DNA of 64,000 nucleotides. It comes from Chondrosia reniformis. Taxonomy: Eukaryota; Porifera; Demospongiae; Chondrillida; Chondrillidae. The notes below the pieces were generated by a model that saw nothing but the letters and a program-made list of their open reading frames with translations, was not told the origin of the DNA and searched no databases. How positions within the stretch are numbered: position 1 is the first letter of the stretch; every line of letters begins with the position of its first letter. The translations under genes and the position numbers were made by a program. Of the stretch, positions 61,301-64,000 are shown piece after piece. The DNA is taken from the NCBI GenBank assembly GCA_947172415.1, contig OX359193.1, positions 1,250,501 through 1,314,500 of the forward strand, written 5' to 3'.

Positions 61301-62198
61301 TTTTCAAAGCTGCAATGTGGAGGAATCTGATTACTGGGCTCCAGAAAATTCTTCCGTGAGTAAAAGAAATCCTACAAACACACACATATATGTACATGAT
61401 AAATAGGAAAATATGAATGCATACACTAAGTAGTAATAGACCTCCATTCCCAGTGGAGAAGAGAGAAGAAAGAAAAGAAAAGACTCCAGGACCTGTATCT
61501 TCATCCAAAGCTCTCTCAAGGTTTAGTTCCCTATATGCTTTTATAAATGAACTAGCGCTAACATGCGTACTTATCCCAGCAGATACAAGTACTAAATCTT
61601 CATCTTAATTTTCTAAAGAGTAGGCATAGCATGTAGGAAAATGGGGAATTAGATTTTTCATGCAATTTAAACACTTGTTCTGTTGGTCTGCATATGTATA
61701 ATATAGCCATACAGTAGTCTGTTACTAGCCATATATGTAAAGGTGAATGTACCTTGATACTGTATCCTCCAATATTCTTTTTGACACAATCCAGCAACGG
61801 GGTCAGGACATTGAGGATTGTTGTTCTCCCACAAGTCTTAAGGATGAGTCTTTCCCTTGAGACAAACATACTACTCTCGCTCAGCAAATAGGCTGTCATT
61901 ACGTCACTGGCTGTGATGCCTATAATCTCACACTTGACAAACTTTAACACCTCGGTCCATTGGTCCCTGAACGAGATAAGAGTACAGAAATATTTTTATA
62001 CACGCTCGTTAACTCAAACCCAGACAATGGAACGGTCAATGTACAGCCTCGTTCACAAACAACTTACTTGGTCACATTAAGTAATCCACGCTGTGAATTT
62101 GAGAAATCAAACCATATTTCCAGTAGTTTCTCGGCTCCCTCAAAGAACCCGCAGTCCTTCACTGAAAGTCGTCCTTTTTGGTTACTAAATGGTTCCAT
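58303..62198 (-). CDS. AMD1: S-adenosylmethionine decarboxylase proenzyme
   Basis: Eight exons, all in phase: 62068-62198, 61753-61966, 60489-60583, 60325-60382, 59633-59806, 58780-58857, 58565-58645, 58303-58416; 314 aa, close to the usual ~330 aa of animal enzymes. It decarboxylates S-adenosylmethionine to supply aminopropyl groups for spermidine and spermine synthesis in the cytosol. The self-cleavage site LLSESSMFVS is intact: cleavage before Ser75 would generate the pyruvoyl cofactor. Other hallmarks are FFEGAEKLLEIWF, LKTCGRTTILN, PPHQQWYLF, QPDRTLEILMS, FEPCGYSMN. A poly(A) signal aataaa lies at 58262-58267, about 36 bp past the stop. Introns hold a 25-bp minisatellite, a foldback element and a dispersed repeat. 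A 7-codon upstream ORF precedes the start. Confidence 0.93.
58855..59406. repeat. 25-bp minisatellite, about 22 copies, abutting an AMD1 splice acceptor
   Basis: The unit on the plus strand is aagtaagtgggaatgaggac plus atcct, nearly perfect, with a few variants (gtcatcc, cgtcatc, taaatggg). On the transcribed strand each unit reads cccacttacttag|gatg, a copy of the acceptor of the exon that starts at 58857. The array lies directly upstream of that exon. Confidence 0.95.
60612..60735. repeat. 42-bp tandem repeat, three copies, in an AMD1 intron
   Basis: The unit 'agccagcatgatataggaca' followed by gatacagtcacctctatactg is repeated three times with a single substitution in the first copy. Confidence 0.9.
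61063..61212. mobile_element. Foldback element in an AMD1 intron
   Basis: Arms of about 44 nt, starting 'aataaaatcttattgagcat' at the left and mirrored at 61168-61212, pair with very few mismatches. The interior again contains inverted pieces (cctgaggtcc/gacctctgag). About 150 bp, no coding content. Confidence 0.8.
61440..61662. repeat. Dispersed repeat family member in an AMD1 intron
   Basis: Copy of the same family, opposite orientation to 56468, interrupted by an extra stretch of about 70 bp near 61540-61610. Confidence 0.75.
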
Positions 62199-62360
62199 TT
62201 CTAAGGGAAACTGCTAGCAATCCGAGGGAGACTTCATAAAGATAGAATGAAGACACCCTTACTCTAGTGGGGGTGGGACACATTGATGGGCAGTAAAAAA
62301 TGGCGGATAGAGTAAGACAATGAGATTCATTGATTGAGGTTGCAGCGTCGACTGTTTAAA
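62199..62360. promoter_or_regulatory. Divergent promoter region of AMD1 and SIRT1
   Basis: 162 bp between the two start codons, GC-richer than the introns, with 'aaaaatggcggatag' at 62296. Holds the AMD1 uORF (62214-62237) on the minus strand. No core promoter element could be assigned. Confidence 0.5.
62214..62237 (-). promoter_or_regulatory. Short upstream ORF of AMD1 (7 codons)
   Basis: Minus strand ATG AAG TCT CCC TCG GAT TGC TAG encodes MKSPSDC and ends 15 nt before the AMD1 ATG at 62198. Mammalian AMD1 mRNA has a 6-codon uORF that mediates polyamine control of translation. The peptide here differs, so equivalence is only a hypothesis. Confidence 0.5.
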
Positions 62361-64000
62361 ATGGCTTCTAAAGGCCATGGATCAGGTACAGGCGATGTTC
62401 GGGAGCCTACGATTGGAGATGGGAATACGGATACGGAGATGCCTGAATTAGACCAAGAAGACGGTCGAGACGGACAAGTCTTAAATGGTAGGATTTACCA
62501 CATTTTTGTTAAAAATGTTTTTCAACAAAAACACTTGAGATATCTGTTATTTCATACGATTCGCGTCATATCAGGATCGGAGGAAGGTTCAGTCGATTCA
62601 CTAAGAGGTCTCTTCTGTGTTTCCGGTGATCCTACTGATGGCGTATCTATGGAGGATGCGGTCGATCCGAGACAAGTGCTTGAATACCTGATCCCAGGGA
62701 TTCATTTGGTATGTTTCGAGTCTCATATCAGTAGATGAATTGTTGTCAGTATTACGTACCTCTGTACTTGGGTTGTTGGCAGAGGAAGATATAGTAAATG
62801 TACACTTCCTTAATGGCTGCTCATTAATCCATTACAAGGAAGCCCTTAATTGCCAAGATAATTTTTAGTATCTCTGTTGGCAACAAAAACTTAACTCTCT
62901 CCCTCCCTTTCCCTCTCTCCCTCTCTCCTACTCCGTCTCTCCCTCTCCCTCTCTCCTACTCCCTCTCTCCTACTCTCCCTTTCCCTCTCCCTCTCTCTTT
63001 CCATCTGATATATAGCCTCCAGATGTTTCTGATGATGTAATGTGGCGTTTGGTAATGCAATGCTGGAATGAACCTCCAAAGAGGGAAAAGCTTCAAAATG
63101 TCAACACCCTCGAAGATGTTCTGGAGCTGCTTCAGAAGTCAAAGAAGATACTTGTAGTAACTGGAGCTGGGGTAGGTTGGTCTGTAGTGTATGTCACTAA
63201 CAGTGTTTCTTTCATTTAGCAAGGGGGGGACAAAATGATGATAATAGAAATGAAGGGGGGCAAACATATTTAGTGCACTAATGTTCATTCTAGCATATAT
63301 ATAGCATATACGTACGTAACATTTGTCATTTGCCTCCTCTGCCCCCCCTGAAACCTTGACTAAATAATTATATATTGTGTGTGTATATATGTAAGTGTAT
63401 GTCAATATATACATGCATACGTATATGCCTTGAAATATCTGCAATATTGTTTTACTGTAGATTTCTGTATCTTGTGGCATTCCAGATTTCAGATCACGAA
63501 ATGGAATCTATGCACGATTATCACAAGATTTTCCTGAGCTCCCAGAACCTCAATCAATGTTTGACATTCACTTTTTCAAGATTGACCCTCGACCGTTCTT
63601 TAAGTTTGCAAAGGTAAGCTATGTAGATCGCTAGAGAGAGCAATACGAATGTACAGTCAGTGATTATTACCTTAGTTAGTATTTAGTTATTAATGTTATT
63701 ATTAATATAATTGATACCACCCATCCCTACATACAGCCATATCTAGTCTTGCCATGAGTAATCCCCAAATGTGTGTTATATGCAGTATAAACATTAAAAT
63801 GATTACCCTTCCTAGGCAAGTAGAGTCTTTAGTCACCATGAATCCTTGGCATGGAAAGTGTGAATGTGATTCAGTATTCCCTCGCTCATGTTAAATCAAT
63901 AAAGCTACGTATTTGTGTCTGCAATAGAATTAGAATTCCTTCTAACTGCATTGTCAAACTTACGTATCTTTGAGATGGTACATATATATATCTTCTAAAC
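62361..64000 (+). CDS. SIRT1: SIRT1-like NAD-dependent protein deacetylase, 5' part (continues past the window)
   Basis: Exons visible: 62361-62487, 62575-62708, 63016-63171, 63461-63613, in phase 1, 0, 0, 0. The start MASKGHGSGTGD is followed by an acidic N-terminal region, then KKILVVTGAGISVSCGIPDF and FRSRNGIYARL, the sirtuin NAD-binding GAGxSxxxGIPDFRS signature in its SIRT1 form (SVSCGIPDF). PEPQSMFDI and FKIDPRPFFKFAK follow as in SIRT1. The zinc-binding cysteines and the catalytic His region lie beyond the right edge. SIRT1 deacetylates histones and transcription factors in the nucleus using NAD+. Intron 1 is 87 bp with no in-frame stop, so its retention would be tolerated. Intron 2 carries a CT-rich tract. 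Confidence 0.93.
62891..63002. repeat. CT-rich polypyrimidine tract in SIRT1 intron 2
   Basis: About 110 bp of ctctccctctcc-type sequence, ending shortly before the exon-3 acceptor. Confidence 0.9.
63614..64000 (+). other. Start of SIRT1 intron 4 (right edge of window)
   Basis: Intronic sequence after the gtaagc donor. The end (63930-63975) resembles the start of the hairpin element seen at 15355 ('attccttctaactgcattgt'). No exon seen. Confidence 0.6.

Overview
This is AT-rich animal genomic DNA. Genes are split into many small exons with short GT-AG introns, and gene spacing is tight. The content is metazoan: an EGF/GAIN/GPS adhesion receptor, ankyrin-repeat TRP-like channels, a SIRT1-type sirtuin, S-adenosylmethionine decarboxylase and a possible augmin subunit. 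The compactness and family mix suggest an early-branching animal, most likely a demosponge such as Amphimedon; that is inference, since no database was searched. Exon models below were built by hand from splice signals, reading frame and comparison between paralogous copies.

Layout. 1-6,002 (minus): 5' part of channel copy A, shortened and partly decayed, running off the left edge. 6,003-10,029: intergenic, holding two foldback transposable elements, a ~130-bp tandem repeat and a relic ankyrin exon. 10,030-27,752 (minus): a 43-exon gene for a large single-pass receptor with signal peptide, 34 EGF-like domains, Ser/Thr/Pro stalk, HormR-like domain, GAIN/GPS region, one membrane helix and a short tail. 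Its EGF part consists of two near-identical blocks made by a ~6.8-kb tandem duplication inside the gene. 28,548-39,723 (minus): channel copy B, 30 exons, 1,682 codons, open throughout. 39,939-42,933 (plus): a 285-aa coiled-coil protein resembling HAUS8. 43,811-53,824 (minus): channel copy C, a close paralog of B. 54,826-55,765 (minus): a small cysteine-rich membrane protein. 55,787-56,047 (plus): an unrecognised short ORF. 58,303-62,198 (minus): S-adenosylmethionine decarboxylase, 314 aa, with a 7-codon upstream ORF. 62,361 to the right edge (plus): the 5' part of a SIRT1-like gene.

The three channel genes form one tandem family. B and C are intact and nearly identical. A has lost ankyrin exons 6-18 and carries several splice or frame abnormalities. 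Three divergent gene pairs (B/coiled-coil, small membrane protein/short ORF, AMD1/SIRT1) have start codons only 21-215 bp apart. Much of the remaining sequence is foldback or MITE-like elements, minisatellites that in two places have copied a splice site, and a dispersed repeat seen at least seven times. The most unusual items are the aGPCR-like ectodomain on a single membrane helix, the duplication breakpoint that destroyed a splice donor, and the short uORF before AMD1.
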